Positions 47,912 to 60,533 of a DNA stretch of 64,000 nt are shown in pieces. The translations under genes were made by a program, and so were the position numbers. The DNA is from Volvariella volvacea V23 (Eukaryota; Basidiomycota; Agaricomycetes; Agaricales; Pluteaceae), in the NCBI GenBank assembly GCA_000349905.1, contig KB722738.1:251790-315789 (forward strand), in the 5' to 3' direction. Each line of letters begins with the position of its first letter. Within the stretch, counting starts at the first letter, position 1. The notes under the pieces were generated by a model. The model searched no databases and had not been told where the DNA came from. It worked only from the letters and a program-made list of their open reading frames with translations.

Positions 47912-48836
47912 CTATATACGATATATCCACAAGCTCCTGAACACGTTCTGACACCGTTTCGCGTTCGAAGCAAACGTATACATCGGTTCTCTGGACATCC
48001 ACCAAACCCCCATCAACGTCGGCAAAACCAGCCCCACCAGTCCCAATCTTAATCTCCACTTCTTGTTTGTCATCACCTTCTCCAACGCACTCTTCTTCTC
48101 GGCTTTCACATCCTCTTCCATATACCCTCCACCTGTCTTCTTCCCTGAGAACCATTTGGAGCCTCTGAACCAAGTGTTCCAGATGATGCCAACTCCATCA
48201 ACGGTGTGTAGGACAGTAAACGCGACTAAACCCGTATACAATATCCAATTCCTCCAAGGCCAATGTCTCAATCCAACTTTAACGAATTCATAATCCAGCT
48301 CCGACGGTCCCAGGCTCAGAATCTCTGGCGATGGACTCGTAGGGTAGACTCTATGTGTCAAATAATGTATCGGTAGGAGGACAAAAGCGACGGTGTAGCC
48401 TGTGACGCTTATGAGACTTGACAGAGGTCGTTGGTAAGGCACGTTGATGTCGGACGACGTTTTGGTGCGGCGTGGTGTAATGAGATGTTTTGTGAGCCCT
48501 GATAGAGCGTGCACAGTCAGAGGGCCAAGGAGGAGGTATTTCTCTCCAAACGAGGTTTGGTAGTATTCTCGGCCAAGTATCTAAGAACAAGACGAACCGT
48601 GTCAATACGGCGGAGTTTAGGACGTAGACACGCTCTCGACGCACCATAGTCTGGGAAGCCAACGAAGAACCGCCAACATTAGCCAAAATCGGTGCAGAAA
48701 GATGGACGAGCAAGAATGTGGATATGAACGGTGCGGATGCATGTGCAATCCCAGTCACATATGGAATGGCTTTCTTCCTGAGGTTTACGAATCCTTTCTT
48801 GTTCCATGGATTGTAGGATCCATTTTGTTTCGCCAT
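47912..48836 (-). CDS. Mcp1-type (DUF1691) mitochondrial membrane protein
   Basis: Exons on minus: 48836-48645 and 48580-47912; 286 residues. Several membrane helices: HASAPFISTFLLVHLSAPIL, the segment after LGREYYQTSFGEKYLLLGP, SVTGYTVAFVLLPIHYLTH, WILYTGLVAFTVLHTVDGV and LGLVGLVLPTLMGVWW. The paired pattern with conserved His in helices (HLSAP, TVHALSG, LLPIHYLTH, VLHTVDG) fits the Mcp1 transmembrane domain. Yeast Mcp1 works with Vps13 in mitochondrial lipid supply. The family call is from pattern memory. The C-terminal end (FRSLWIYRI) might be replaced by a further exon. Confidence 0.72.
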
Positions 48837-49160
48837 TGATGTTTAGATATGCTCGTTTTATAGAAGTGGTAGTTGAAGCGGCAGCGCGCTGTGGTTGGGG
48901 AGGGCGAAGTTCCAATTACGTAAAAGCTTAAGCGTACCAATCACAGCAAAACGATTCCTATGTCCAATTACAATGCTCGTAGAAACGTGTTTACAGAATA
49001 GAAGGCCTATACATGACGAGAAAAGTGAATACAAGGAGAAATTGTCCAGATACCTGATCCAGCCATAAAAGTCATACACGAGTCGAGGTCTGAATTTTAC
49101 AAGTATAACCGCCAGCACAAAGTATGATGCCAGTGATATCAAATGTCCTTGACCATTAAA
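48837..49160. other. Intergenic
   Basis: About 320 bases, AT-rich, no gene recognised. Confidence 0.4.
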
Positions 49161-51165
49161 TTATTTGGCATTGTTATAGTTGTGCGGGGGGTACGGGTAT
49201 TGCGAAGGTGGAGCAGACGAGAACGACGACGCCGCCGAACCAGGAAGAGGGTGTGCGCCTGGACGAGAGGGCACCGCCGGTGGTTGCTGCTGTTGCCGGG
49301 CAAGGTCAAAGTCCTCCAACTTGTGCGGCTGTCCGCTCGAAAAATTGGCTTTGATATACTGCTTCCCTGCTCTCTTCAACAAGGCTCTTCTCCCCATACC
49401 AGACAAGTCGATGTATACCAGCCCTACGTTCCTCGCCGTTCCTGCCGCGAGCAATGACGATTCCTTGGCTTCACTTCCATACCTTGGGTAAAGGGAAGAG
49501 AGGGACGATCAACATTTCGGGAGTGCAAAGAGACACAAAAAGACGTACTTATGCCCTACGACATTGCCAACTGTGTCCGTTCCTCCATCCAACAACTTCC
49601 TTGCCGAATCATCGATGGTCGACAGTATCAGATCCGCTGACAACAGGATTTTAGCCTTGGTTCCCAATTTAAGTGGTTTTCCTTGATAATTCGTTCCGGG
49701 TATAGGTTGGGGAGCTGCTGCTCCTGGACCTGAACGCGGGGGAAGCGGCGGTGCGGGCGATGGCCCTCGAGATGGCAAGGGTGGCTTCTCGAGGCCAGTA
49801 GCGCTCTGGTAGCTGGGCGGAGGTACTGAATAGGGCGAAGCCCCATATGGAACTGATTGCGGTGGGGGTGGGGGATAAGGTGCATGTGAAGGTCCGCCGT
49901 AGGCACCTGCAGATCGTGAAGGCAATGGTGGTGGCGGAGATGGAGAAACTTGATGAATTGTCGCCTTTCCCTTTGCTTTACCTCCCATTGCCCTCCTGAT
50001 CATATCATCGACAACGGATACAGTCTTAGAAGACACCTGGACCGCCTTTCCACTGACAGCGTGAACTGTGGATAGGTTCTTTCTCGTCCTTTCGGAGGTA
50101 AGGAATATCGTTGTTCGAGATGGTGGGGCAGGTTGGGCAGGTTGACCAGGTTGAGGGGTCCCCTTTTCTGATGTCGGTTTGCTGTTGGTGGTATCGTTAT
50201 GAGGAGTAGAATGCGAGATGTAGTAGTTCGAAGCGGCAGTGATGGTGGTCAACAATAGACTGGTGGTGGCCGAAATAGTGTGACTTTATTACACCACGTC
50301 ATTAGCACAACGGCAAGCCCAAGAAACCAACAAGAACTCACCTAACAATCGTGGCAGACTTCGTAATCCAGTCCTGTTGCTCGGGCGGAATAGCCCTGAC
50401 GAACATTTCCATGGCCGTAGCGTCTTGCTCCCTCCCGCTCCTCTCGTCTGGAACTTCTATGATGACGGCATCGCCTTCACGTCCAGTAATCCTAACGTTC
50501 GGGTCTTCGTGTATGCGGATTTGATGGTCCAGCTCTCCTATGATCTCCCCGGTGTCTTCATTCACCATCACCACATGCCCTCTCAGATCGGGTGGTAGAT
50601 GCGCGGCATGTCCAGGTCCAGGCGGTGCTGCTGAGCCCGATGTATATGGTGCATATGACACTGGTATTGAAGAGTTTGTTGGAGGCGGTGGTAGCGGACC
50701 CTGTCCCCCTACTACACTCCGAGTCTTCTGATCCCCAGGCGCCGCCAACCCGCTGCTCTCCTTCCCACTAGCACCAGCACCAGCAAATCTGACGTCAGCA
50801 TACTGCGCCAAGATCCCATGGAACGTCTCCAAGTCCTCCGCAAGTTGTGGATTAGCCGAAGGGGGAACGGGAGGAAACAACTTTAATGTCATCTCTGTAG
50901 GATCGAATTCCGTTGCATGAAAATGATAAGTGCGCCATGTTGGGCCATCTTCGCGCTGGACGATTCTGGCTGGATCTAGTGCGATTTCTTGGCCTCCGAT
51001 CCAAAGAACGAGGTAGACGTCGCGATTTGAGGGTGATGGGTTAGATGTGTCTGGGAGAGGCATTGTTACGCATTGTAGGTTGAGTTGGCCAGTATGGATT
51101 TGACCATTGGCGGCGAGAGATGCATTAGCGAGGGTCAAGAGGAGAAATGCCTCAGGCGTTGCCAT
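49161..51165 (-). CDS. Senescence/spartin-domain protein
   Basis: Exons on minus: 51165-50342, 50283-49549, 49482-49161; 626 residues. The N-terminal ~270 residues include MATPEAFLLLTLANASL and a domain with LFPPVPPSANPQLAEDLETFHGILAQY, typical of the fungal senescence-domain family (relatives of plant ERD7 and animal spartin, which bind lipids and lipid droplets). The senescence domain proper runs from about 270 to 540 (SHTISATTSLLL, SGKAVQVSSKTVSVVDDMIRRAMG, ILLSADLILSTIDDSARKLLDGG), interrupted by a Pro-rich insert of about 100 residues. The tail is Gln/Pro-rich. The Pro-rich insert inside the domain is longer than I would expect. Upstream 51166-51739 shows no gene. Confidence 0.85.
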
Positions 51166-51739
51166 TGTGGATAGCGAGACGATTTTCGTGGTGAGGATAA
51201 GGGGCAACGGTCGTGCGCGGAAAGGAAAGATGGTGGTAATACTCTTGGCTCAAGTACCATGGCTGAAATAGTCAATCTCTCGCAGCGAGCACGTAATGGT
51301 GCTGGGCAGAGCCCGGAGGCTATGTCCTTCCTCCGTCATCTCCATTCAACCGGGAGATAACGAGCCCCAGCTAAGCTGCAGTCAAGCCACGTGGATACGA
51401 TCCTCACAATGCTGTGCACAGCCCGCAGCACGCACGCTAATCATCTTTGCTCACGATATAACACCGACAGGACTACGGAAGCCTGTACACGGAAAGTTCA
51501 AGAAACGGTAGTGTCGATCGTCTGCGGGGTACCGGAAAACCGGTGTTGTAATACGGGGCACACGTGAGCCATCCATTAACCACGGGATTCTCGCTCAACT
51601 ATTACTTTATCGTCGCCTTGTTGCACCTCTCTGCGGTTGGCTTAGTTCCTATATCAACGTGCTTTTCTGCAGCGTCGTCTAGTGGGCACAAATGTCAGAA
51701 ATTTAAAGGGAACAATAAATATAGAGGATCGACACTCTT

Positions 51740-52971
51740 TTAATCCACGAATATGCGAAGAGACTTTCCCCCCGCGGTTCTTGGCATTATACTCTCAAGC
51801 CGATGTGCCCACAACTGGTCTCGGTCACCAATAGCTTCCTCGCATCGAATGCGTATACACACATTCCTCAACATATCATACCTAGATTCCGAAAGGAGAT
51901 CATCTAGTTTCTGCCATTTCCTCTTCATCTTCGGGGTCGTAGAGTGGGACTCTACGCCGGAGAAACAGACCTAGATGCAAAGCGTCTCCACCCTTTGGGA
52001 TGCGGATACCGTGGCTAGTTGGGATAAGAGCCATGGGGGATAGGTGGACTGTTGCCTTACGCGAGAATCCTCGAAGATCGAGAAAGTAAGGCTTTCCAAC
52101 CGAGGTAGGCTCGACAAATCAACCAGCGTAAACAACCCTTCCAAATCTTCATCATCCGTACTAGTATATGTCACGATTACGAACATGGATGCCTTAGTAG
52201 CCTATAATGTGGCACGCAGGCGAGGTACCTACATATTTCGGGTGGGGTGATCGAGAGTTTTCTCACAGAGCGACAAAGAGCAAATACAGGATGAATCTGT
52301 CGAATTGCGAGTTCCAGCGACGTCAAGCCACTGATATAAATGGGGCAGTTGCGAGACTGTATCCAGGAAGGGAGTGAGAAGTATGGTGGAATACCGATAA
52401 CCGCCAGAGATTCGATCCGAACTGGTGCCAATTCTGGCAATGCCTGAGCCTGAGACCCGATTTCGCTACGTTCAGGGATGGCTAGCGCTGAATACGAGGG
52501 TCAACTTTCGGAGGTTGACACAGCGGCGAAGATGGTATGTCGGGAAATTATCCAATGCGAATCGAATTAAAAAGTGTGATCGTTGGTTTACAACAGTGAT
52601 AGATGAGAGATTCATCGACCGTACGGCATACATTGGTATTTATGAATAATCCCTCCACGTTGCTGATTCTGTTGATGACTTCAATCAGAACAGGCGTGTT
52701 TGGTCCACGCAATTCGACTCGAATGCGTAGAAAACGAACGTACTCCAAGAGTCCATAAGTCTGAGAGCACCCTTCGGAGCCGATCGACGTTGAAGCCTAA
52801 CATGTTGCCAGAGTCCCTTATATACACAGAGAAAAGGCGACGCTGAGAGGGAGATGTAAAGCTACGAGAGACCAGACTACAGCTCTTCAGGGATAGCTTA
52901 TCGTCGGAGAGATGCTGGATGATGTTATCGATGATTTCTTGGGGAATGTATCTCCTGCAGAAGAGGGCCAT
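51740..52971 (-). pseudogene. F-box protein gene with several frameshifts
   Basis: Starts well at ATG 52971 with an F-box (YIPQEIIDNIIQHLSDDKLSLKSCSLVSRSF). Near 52757 the frame shifts to LLEYVRFLRIRVELRGPNTP, near 52570-52600 to FPTYHLRRCVNLRKLTLVFSASHP, and near 52470 to PERSEIGSQAQALPEL. Downstream two normal GT-AG introns (about 52217-52150 and 52064-51972) rejoin in phase to a long C-terminus ending LESIMPRTAGGKSLRIFVD at 51740. The intact 3' part and the F-box show it was a full gene. No introns explain the three shifts. An assembly fault is possible but nearby long genes have none. Confidence 0.55.
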
Positions 52972-53857
52972 GGCTCGGAGAGTATGGGGTATCGAATCCT
53001 ATAGCAGGCTCGTGTCTGGATCCTTGTAATCGTCAGCTGCGCGATGTGAAAATGTGAAAATGAGGACATTTACTAATTGCCTACCTTCTTCAACTATAGG
53101 ATTGAGGCAGTTGAAGAGAGCAACGGAGCGCTCAGTAGCCTCCACGTGTTCCACTAGCCTGACGTAACAACGTAGAACATAGCCTCGAGAGCAGGGGACT
53201 CTAAAAGTTCTGTTCCCCTAAATCTTGAAGATAAATACTGACAATTGAGTAAGAGAAACCTAGGCAGAACGAAAAAGGGATGAATAAAGCTTACAGCAGA
53301 GTATCCAGCGCATGATTAAATCAGCACAAATTGGATGTGACATCCTCAATATATACTGAATTACGGGTGTCGAAATTATTTTGAGTAGAAGTCGTGGATG
53401 TAACCCGAGAGAGAAAGGTTTGTTCCATTTCAAACGCTTCGTAGTTGTTGAAGGTAGCAGAGAGCTTTAATTTGGGTAAACAGTAGAATGTTTTTCCGCA
53501 AGCCGCCGGCATAATTCATGGCAGGTACAGGTCATTTGCTAGAAGAAATGACTGAGCTGAAAGCACGAGTGGTAGTCAATGATGGCATCGATGAGCTCTG
53601 GGAAGAAGCTTGTGATGAGAGTGAGACAACGGTGCTTGATGCTAAGTATGTGACATGGTCCACCTGTCCCCAAGACTTCTAACAGGGAAGTACTGTAAGT
53701 GCAACACCCCCAGCATCAGCCGAAGGCGTTGAAAAAACATTCACTGGTGAGGGAAAACAGCAGATTTGCAACTGTACACACAACAGAGCCCATGTTCCCA
53801 ATAGATATATGTTAATATCCGAGATAAAGCAACGACAGCAATTCCACCCGCAAGACC
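52972..53857. other. Intergenic
   Basis: About 890 bases. Only short open frames; no gene or RNA recognised. Confidence 0.4.
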
Positions 53858-54628
53858 TCACTCAGTGGCAGAGGTGGCGACAGGCTCCTTCTCTGATGGT
53901 TCACCTTCCTGTTCCTCAGGATGGTCCAGGTCACCCTCCGCATCTCTCTCTCCATTCGTCGCATGCTCTGCACCCTCTTCGTGTTCCGCTTTCGCCCCTT
54001 CTTCGCCCTCCTCTTTAGCTCCCTTACTTCCTACAACTGTGGCATTGAAACTGGAGGTAGGTTAAAACCCGTCCGCGCGTTTCTCTTGAAAGAACTCGCA
54101 CCTCAACATGACAGTAACCTTCTCCTTCTCCTCTTCACCCTCAGGGTTGGGCAATTCAATACTAATCCTCTTCGAACCTTTCCATCCATAACTCCCAGTG
54201 TTGAACGAACTGGGCACAAGCGCCAGATACGCCAAATGTCCTGGATCCTTTTCCGCTGCATCCTCTCCCTCCGCAGGGGCAGTGTGCGATAAATGAATAT
54301 GAAGCGGTTTCGCTTTTGATTTGAACGCAGTAGCGGGGAGTGGAGTCTATCGGAATTTCAATTCCAAAACGAGAGATGTGTCCGTCGTGAGTAAATTAAT
54401 GACCGTTGAAATCTTAAGAGTTGGTTGGCGTACTTTGGCGGCTTTCCTGCCTCCACCTCTCTTGCCCTTTGCAGGAGTAGTAGCAGTATCGGTCTTCGCG
54501 GCTTTAGCAGACCTGGTCGTCGCACCAGTACCAGCCTCTTCCGCAGCAGCTCGTTTAGTTCCTGCCAATTGCCACACCCATCAGTCACCAATCCCACCTC
54601 AGAACCATCATCAATACTCACCAGGCAT
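53858..54628 (-). CDS. Unrecognised small protein with acidic tail
   Basis: Not recognised. Exons on minus: 54628-54622 (7 nt: ATG CCT G), 54561-54434, 54346-54102, 54050-53858; 190 residues, all junctions in phase. The N-terminus is basic and Ala-rich (KRAAAEEAGTGATTRSAKAAK, with GKRGGGRK), like a nuclear or DNA-binding tail. The middle is a compact region (KPLHIHLSHTAPAEGED, HLAYLALVPSSFNTGSYGWKG, KRISIELPNPEG). The C-terminus is strongly acidic. A nuclear chaperone-like role would be a guess only. Confidence 0.65.
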
Positions 54629-54961
54629 AATCAGCAAATAATATATACAGCAGCAGCTGCTACAACCGGCTTTATGACACGGGAGAAAATGAACAAATTA
54701 AAACTATGAGCTATTGATGGTAGCGGGAAAGAAAGGGATCAAGAAGAATGCAAACAATCGCATGAGACCTTCTTGTAGGGCTTTAAATAAGCCAGCTTAT
54801 TAACAACGACAGCATGACGTCACGCGCCAGGCTTCCTCGCGAGGGTTTGGGGCTGTTTGTGGCCCATCCAGGCTCCAGGCAAGCAGGCACAAATATTAAA
54901 TGCCAGCTGAAATTTCCTTAACACTACTCATATTGCCACAAAGTGCCACAAAGTACAATAC
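54629..54961. other. Intergenic, divergent promoters
   Basis: About 330 bases between divergent starts. A direct repeat TGCCACAAAG occurs twice close to 54934-54954. Nothing else recognised. Confidence 0.4.
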
Positions 54962-57041
54962 ATGTATCGATACCCAGTTCCAAGTTCTGCAACCTACAGT
55001 ACCCCTCCTCTGCTATCGAGAGGAGCCTTTAATCATGCAAACATTGACAACCGTAATGGCACAATCATCGCAAATTATGGTTCGTGGACAATCGTCGAAG
55101 CTCTACAACAATCGATCTCACGTATGTAGTGTCCAGTATTCTTCGCCTTCCATGGGATAATGCCTTCCGCTTGCACCAGCACGAGAAAAGTTACGAAGCC
55201 TAATCGTACGTGACGCTATGCACACCGGTAAAGTGCGCATGGATGCATTAGAATGTGACCCCAATACACGCCAAGCTATCATCGAAGATATCATGGTCTG
55301 GACCGACGACCGCAGACGAGAACAATACATACTCTGGCTCCGTGGGCCGGCCGGTATTGGAAAATCAGCCATTGCAAAGACAACTGCAGACCGATTGGAT
55401 CGAATAGACTCAAATGCAAGGATTGCTGGCTCGTTCTTTTTCTTCAGAGCAGATCCAGAGCGCAATAATCTCCACCGCTTTGTCCCCACAATTGCTTACC
55501 TACTCGCAGTTACTCTTGAGGAGGCAGGAAGTACGATCGATAAAGCAATAGAAAGAGATGCAGAGGTCTTATATGCAGACGTGGGAGTACAGTGGAGGAA
55601 GTTGGTGGTTGAGCCCATCATGGTCGCTTCGAGCATCCTTCCTGCCTTGATAATCATTGATGGTTTGGACGAGTGTGGAACAGAAAGGGATCAGAGGAAA
55701 TTACTAGACCTCCTCACGTCCTGCGGGCCTCGCTTCCCGATTGCCTTCTTGGTTACTAGTCGGCCAGAGCCCCACATTGTCAACTGTTTCGATGCACACC
55801 CTCTTTTCCCTATTTGTCGACCTGCCATTGATCTCGCTCGTCATACTAACGATTGGGAAATGAAATTGTTCATTCGATCAAGCTTTTCGCGGATTTATGC
55901 AAAACATCGAGATATTCTCCACCTTTTCTCGAGAGACGGAATTTGGCCACCTGAGCATGTCATCGACTCCATCACGACCAGAGCCGATGGACAGTACATC
56001 TATCCTGTTACCTTGTTCAGGCATATCGACCAAGACCACGAAAACCCACACGACCGCTTGCAGGAGTGCCTGAGGCAACTACCAGAGGCGCTTTCATCAC
56101 TAGATGCGCTCTATATGCAGATAATGTGGTCATCACACAAACCAGACGACCAGTTCATCCAGGCTCTCCTATTCCTTATCATTGAAAAATCTATCGTTTT
56201 ACTTCCTACCATGCGTTCTTTGGCGGCTACTACCAACTCACACCCAGTCCAATGCCGTTTCAAGTTTCGAAGGCTCCATTCTGTCATGCATATTCCTGAT
56301 CAAGATGACGAGATCATTGACTTTCACCACAGGTCCTTCATTGACTTCTTATTAGACCCGGCGCGTGGTTGCCAGTACTACCTCGACCGGTCAAGGTGTG
56401 CGACAAGGGTGATCGAAAGTTGTTTATCACAGCTAGAAAAAGGAAAATGCACCGACTCCGAGGTCGTTTCTCGGTGGTGGAAATCCTCCGAGTCCATTTC
56501 GTACGCCAATGTATCACCGACTCTCCTCTTACGCTTGGAGAATTTTGATTTTCGACAGCTTCTGTGGGACATTAGGGCCTTTGAGGAATTCCAGTGGTGG
56601 ATCCCTGACTTATCTCATGAATACACCCACTTCACAACCGGATGCGCGACTTGGGTAAATGCCGGACGTAGGGCGAGGGAGCCACAAGTGGCCGACATGT
56701 GGAGAAATTCGATCCTCACCGAAATCTACCCGCCGCACGCCTTTACCCTCGCTAAGCTTGCGCGTCATATACAGTTGCTTCACGCGGCGCGCGGGGAAGC
56801 CATGCCCGCTGGGTATATTAGCACCGATACAACCCAACTTGAACAAGACCGTGATTGCGCATTCTCGCTGTCCTGGAAAGGTTTCTTTGCGCTCGCAGAA
56901 TCGCTCAACGAGGGAAAAGGGGTGGGATGGATCAATAACGATGATATAGTCTGCACAGCTCTCAAGATCTTCATAGAAGACCAGCATCTCATCGAAAAAC
57001 TGTATATCGTCTGCATTTTTGTGCATAATACTACGCTTTAA
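54962..57041 (+). CDS. NACHT-domain STAND NTPase
   Basis: Exons 54962-55121 and 55180-57041; 673 residues. The start is ATG 54962. The first exon reads GAFNHANIDNRNGTIIANYG, like the Asn-rich N-termini of many agaricomycete NACHT proteins, then EKLRSLIVRDAMHTG. NACHT core: P-loop GPAGIGKS (109-116), Walker B LIIIDGLDECG (about 211-221), FLVTSRPEPH, and a winged-helix region (IIDFHHRSFIDFLLD). Fungal members act as NLR-like sensors in non-self recognition and programmed cell death. No WD40, ankyrin or TPR repeats follow, so the usual ligand-sensing array is missing or replaced by an unrecognised domain (about residues 440-673). No toxin-like effector domain is seen at the N-terminus. Confidence 0.85.
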
Positions 57042-57718
57042 CCGTGGGCATAGGCCACAAGAAAATGTTCTATATCTAAATACTTGGAGTCGACCATGGT
57101 CTTCACTTCGGTATGTCGAGTTTGGTTCCTAACACTCGTCTGCCTGAATGTGTTGCGTAGAATGGGCAATGTCTTAAATTTATCGTGTCAACATGAGGCC
57201 TCCAGCCAAGTCGTTGAACTTCTGAGAGAGCTTCCCTGGGAATGCCATTACCACACGCTTAACCAGGATAATGTGCTTTGGTGGTTGAAGGTCAATCGAC
57301 TTTTCATTGCTCAACCAGTCAGTATCTCACCTCATCTTAGCAAGGGCAGCGGGGGCACAACTGCCAGTCCATGGACGATCTCATAGAGCATTGGCAGGCA
57401 GGGGAATGCTACTACGTGTATTAGCAATCCACCATACAATGGGGTGGCGTCATGCTTTTGTACGTATTATCAAAGAGGCCGCGGGATTTTCTTAATACTA
57501 CGTTTCTGCACCCATGGCGGAAGCGACTACGTAAGAGCATAAGCAGCATATGAGATCAGTATGACGGGCTAGCGAGCAATCAAACTCGTGGCACACCTGC
57601 AGTATCGAAACAGGCTTTAAACAATAACACCGAAAATACATTATATCCACACAAATAAAGCAAAAACAGAGCAATCTACTCTACGAGTTTTGAACCCGCA
57701 CCCTCAACCCTACCAATC
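57042..57718. other. Intergenic
   Basis: About 680 bases between convergent genes. Short open frames (57084-57386) show no repeat units that would extend the NACHT gene. Confidence 0.4.
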
Positions 57719-60533
57719 CTACAAAGCATCGAAATTAATATGATGAGAAGCCTTCCTCCTCTCAAGTTCGTCCTCCCTCTACAAAAACACACAGATCAAC
57801 AAACCCGCTCTCAAAAACCCGACAAGCAAAATGCTCACCTTCTCGTTCAAACGCAGCATAAACACGATAATGGCCAAAACCACCGTCCCCGCCAGCATCG
57901 TAACCGTCACCCAGGGAATCCACTCCCCAGGCCTCAAGAACAGCTGTCTCTTCCACATCTCTCCTTCCTCCGCCGGCAAGATTACAAGCTTCGAGTTGGG
58001 TATGACACCCTCCAGGTCAATGTAATGCTGCTGAGAGTGCAGCGTGGAGCCGACAAATAGATTTTCAATGTAATTGTTTGTGCGGCCGAGACCAAAGAAC
58101 GTATAGGGTGTGTTGAGGGCGTGGTAGGATGTTTGAGATAGTTGACCGACTGGGGTAACAGGTTAGAAGTGGAGGATGGATTTCGAGGAGGGTGAGAGGT
58201 ACCTTGGGCAGCTGATCGGTGTCCTGATGTGTCCAAGATGGTGTACTTGTACGACGCTCCAGGATAGCTCACTCCAAACGGCTATTTGGGGCATTAGGCC
58301 ACAAAGCCAGAAACAAGCGCAAACGACCTACATGATATCGGGACCCGTTCGTATTATAGCACCACCCACTTCCACAAGCTCCATTCAGGACTATCCGCAA
58401 AATCAGCGACCATCATTCCTCAAGCAAATACAACTCACCAATAGCCTTCATAAAGAACGCATCATAATAAAAGTTATTCTGTATGAACAACACATGCCCC
58501 TGCTTGCTGTCCCCTGTCCGCTGAATCATCAAGTCCAATGTACCCTGGAAAAGGCCCCAAATGCCCGAAAATCAGATCTCGACATCTCGCCGCATGGCGC
58601 AAGTGACATGCAGAGAACTTACATCTTCATCCATATCCAAAAACGAAACACTCCTAGCGTCTGTTACGTACTGCAGCATCTCGGCCCCCTTACGCGCCAA
58701 CACCCACCCTCTTCTCCCCGACCCATCAGCTTTGCACCCTGCAACTCCTTTGGCGCAAGGCACAGAGAACGCCAAGTTGGGCGTACGATCGTTCCCTATA
58801 GCAGCTATGAAGAGGAAATCGGGGAAACCATCAAGATTGGCGTCACCCAGTTTGATGGGGATAGGTAGGGGAGGAGAATATGTCGTATCTTGGACGAGGA
58901 GCGAAGCTGCCTGACCGTTGGAGAATAGCGTTGAGAACGGGAATCGGACGAATGCCTGGTGCATTTAGAATCAGGTTAGCTATATGGAAAGCATTGCTTG
59001 AAGAGATAGCCCACATCATTGTCAGCCCGATCAGAGAGGTCGAACGAGAAATTGGAATCCGGAGTACACAGATCGTCGGGAGGTCTACAAACCCTCACGC
59101 CATTCTTGAACCCGGTGTCGGTTGTCGAACTGCACAACTTCAACTGCTTGTTGTAAGCAATGTTGATGTAGCAATCTGATCCAATTCCAGTCGACGAAGA
59201 CACGTGAGAGCACGTCGTGAAGACGAAATCAATTGTTCCGTCGCGATCTATGGCGTCACCGTCAACTAGGGGAACCGAATAGAGAGATTGCGTGATAACG
59301 CACCCATATCTGAGAAGGATATCGATTGGAGGTCGGACGGTAGTGATCCCTGTTGGACAAGAGAGAACCCATCCTCCTTGTTGTTGATCCAGATCTGGAA
59401 CGACTTGCCATTCCGACCGTTATCGCACACAAGGAACAGATCTAACGCACAATGAATTTGCATGAAGTCGATCTAATATGCATATATGCGCACCAGCAAG
59501 GCAGTCTCCATTGAGGTCAATCACAGCATTACTGTGAGGGTTCGATATTTTACACTGTGAACCAGAAAAACGTGGATCCTCTCTATATAATCACACAATC
59601 ACCATGAACAGGGGAAAGAACGTAAGGGATGATAACGCACATATTGAACAACGGTGAATCCTCTCCTGAAGCATTCCAGACATTCTTCCACACTTTCAAC
59701 GGAGACTGTGAGTCATCTCTGGACGACGGTGTCATCCCCAGTAGATCGACCTTCATATCACCATTGATGTCGACTAGTAGAGGTTGGGCTGTAGCAGACG
59801 ACGGAACTGAGATGACATTACTCGTGTCTAACAAGATCAAGTTCAATGAATGCACACACGTATGCGCATATCGTCACTCACCAAAACCACCAGCCGGCAG
59901 TGCGGGATAAACCGCAAGATCGAGCGTGTCTCGCGTCTGGCTCTCACTCATCACGAGGATATCCAACTTTCCATTGTGTGTATAATCTCCCGGGACGACA
60001 TTGAGAACTTTACTTGGGTGCTTGAAGGTGTGCGCTAGTTGGAAGGTAAAGTCGGCTGTGATTCTTCTTCAGCCACAATGTTGTGGNNNNNNNNNNNNNN
60101 NNNNNNNNNNNNNNNNNNNNNNNNNNNNNNNNNNNNNNNNNNNNNNNNNNNNNNNNNNNNNNNNNNNNNNNNNNNNNNNNNNNNNNTCTCCTTTTGGATT
60201 ACTGACCGTGACTCCAGAGATATAGCATGAACGTATGTTGATCCGAGTCTAAGGATAACGCATCTAGACTAAAACGCATACAGAAAGCAAAATCATATAT
60301 TCATACATATTTCTGACGACGAACACACAAAATAATGACATTACCTACAATTGATCCCCGTTGAAATCACCAAACGCCACCACTCGTCCATCTAGCCCAA
60401 GCGACCCAGCACCAATGAGAGAGTTGCCTCTGAATCTCTTGGGTGGGAATGGCCAGAAAGCAGAGACATTAGCTGCGGATAATAGAGCGTAGAGACATGA
60501 TATTCCGGTGAAGGTCGACCAGCGAGTGTGCAT
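57719..60533 (-). CDS. T-cell immunomodulatory protein (TIP/ITFG1) homologue, interrupted by the assembly gap
   Basis: Secretory-pathway membrane protein with an integrin-alpha-like FG-GAP propeller. Exons on minus: 60533-60349, 60268-60207, unseen part in gap, (>60086)-59882, 59806-59641, 59582-59494, 59441-59302, 59264-59013, 58955-58623, 58544-58439, 58390-58332, 58281-58203, 58149-57839, 57778-57719. Signal peptide (FTGISCLYALLSAANVSA), then FG-GAP units with Ca-binding loops: FGDFNGDQFLDAL, VDINGDMKVDLLG, IDLNGDCLADLF, GDANLDGFPDFLF. Near the end NGACGSGWCYNTNGSRYH, PFGVSYPGASYKYT, FFGLGRTNNYIENLF, a transmembrane helix (TVTMLAGTVVLAIIVF) and ERRKASHHINFDAL are strong family signatures. 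Confidence 0.9.
60087..60186. other. Assembly gap (100 N)
   Basis: Exactly 100 unknown bases, the standard placeholder for a gap of unknown size. It falls inside the TIP homologue and hides at least part of one exon. Confidence 0.98.

Noticed and set aside
57084..57386. Possible 3' extension of the NACHT gene
   Set aside because: No repeat units and no in-phase splice from the last NACHT exon were found.
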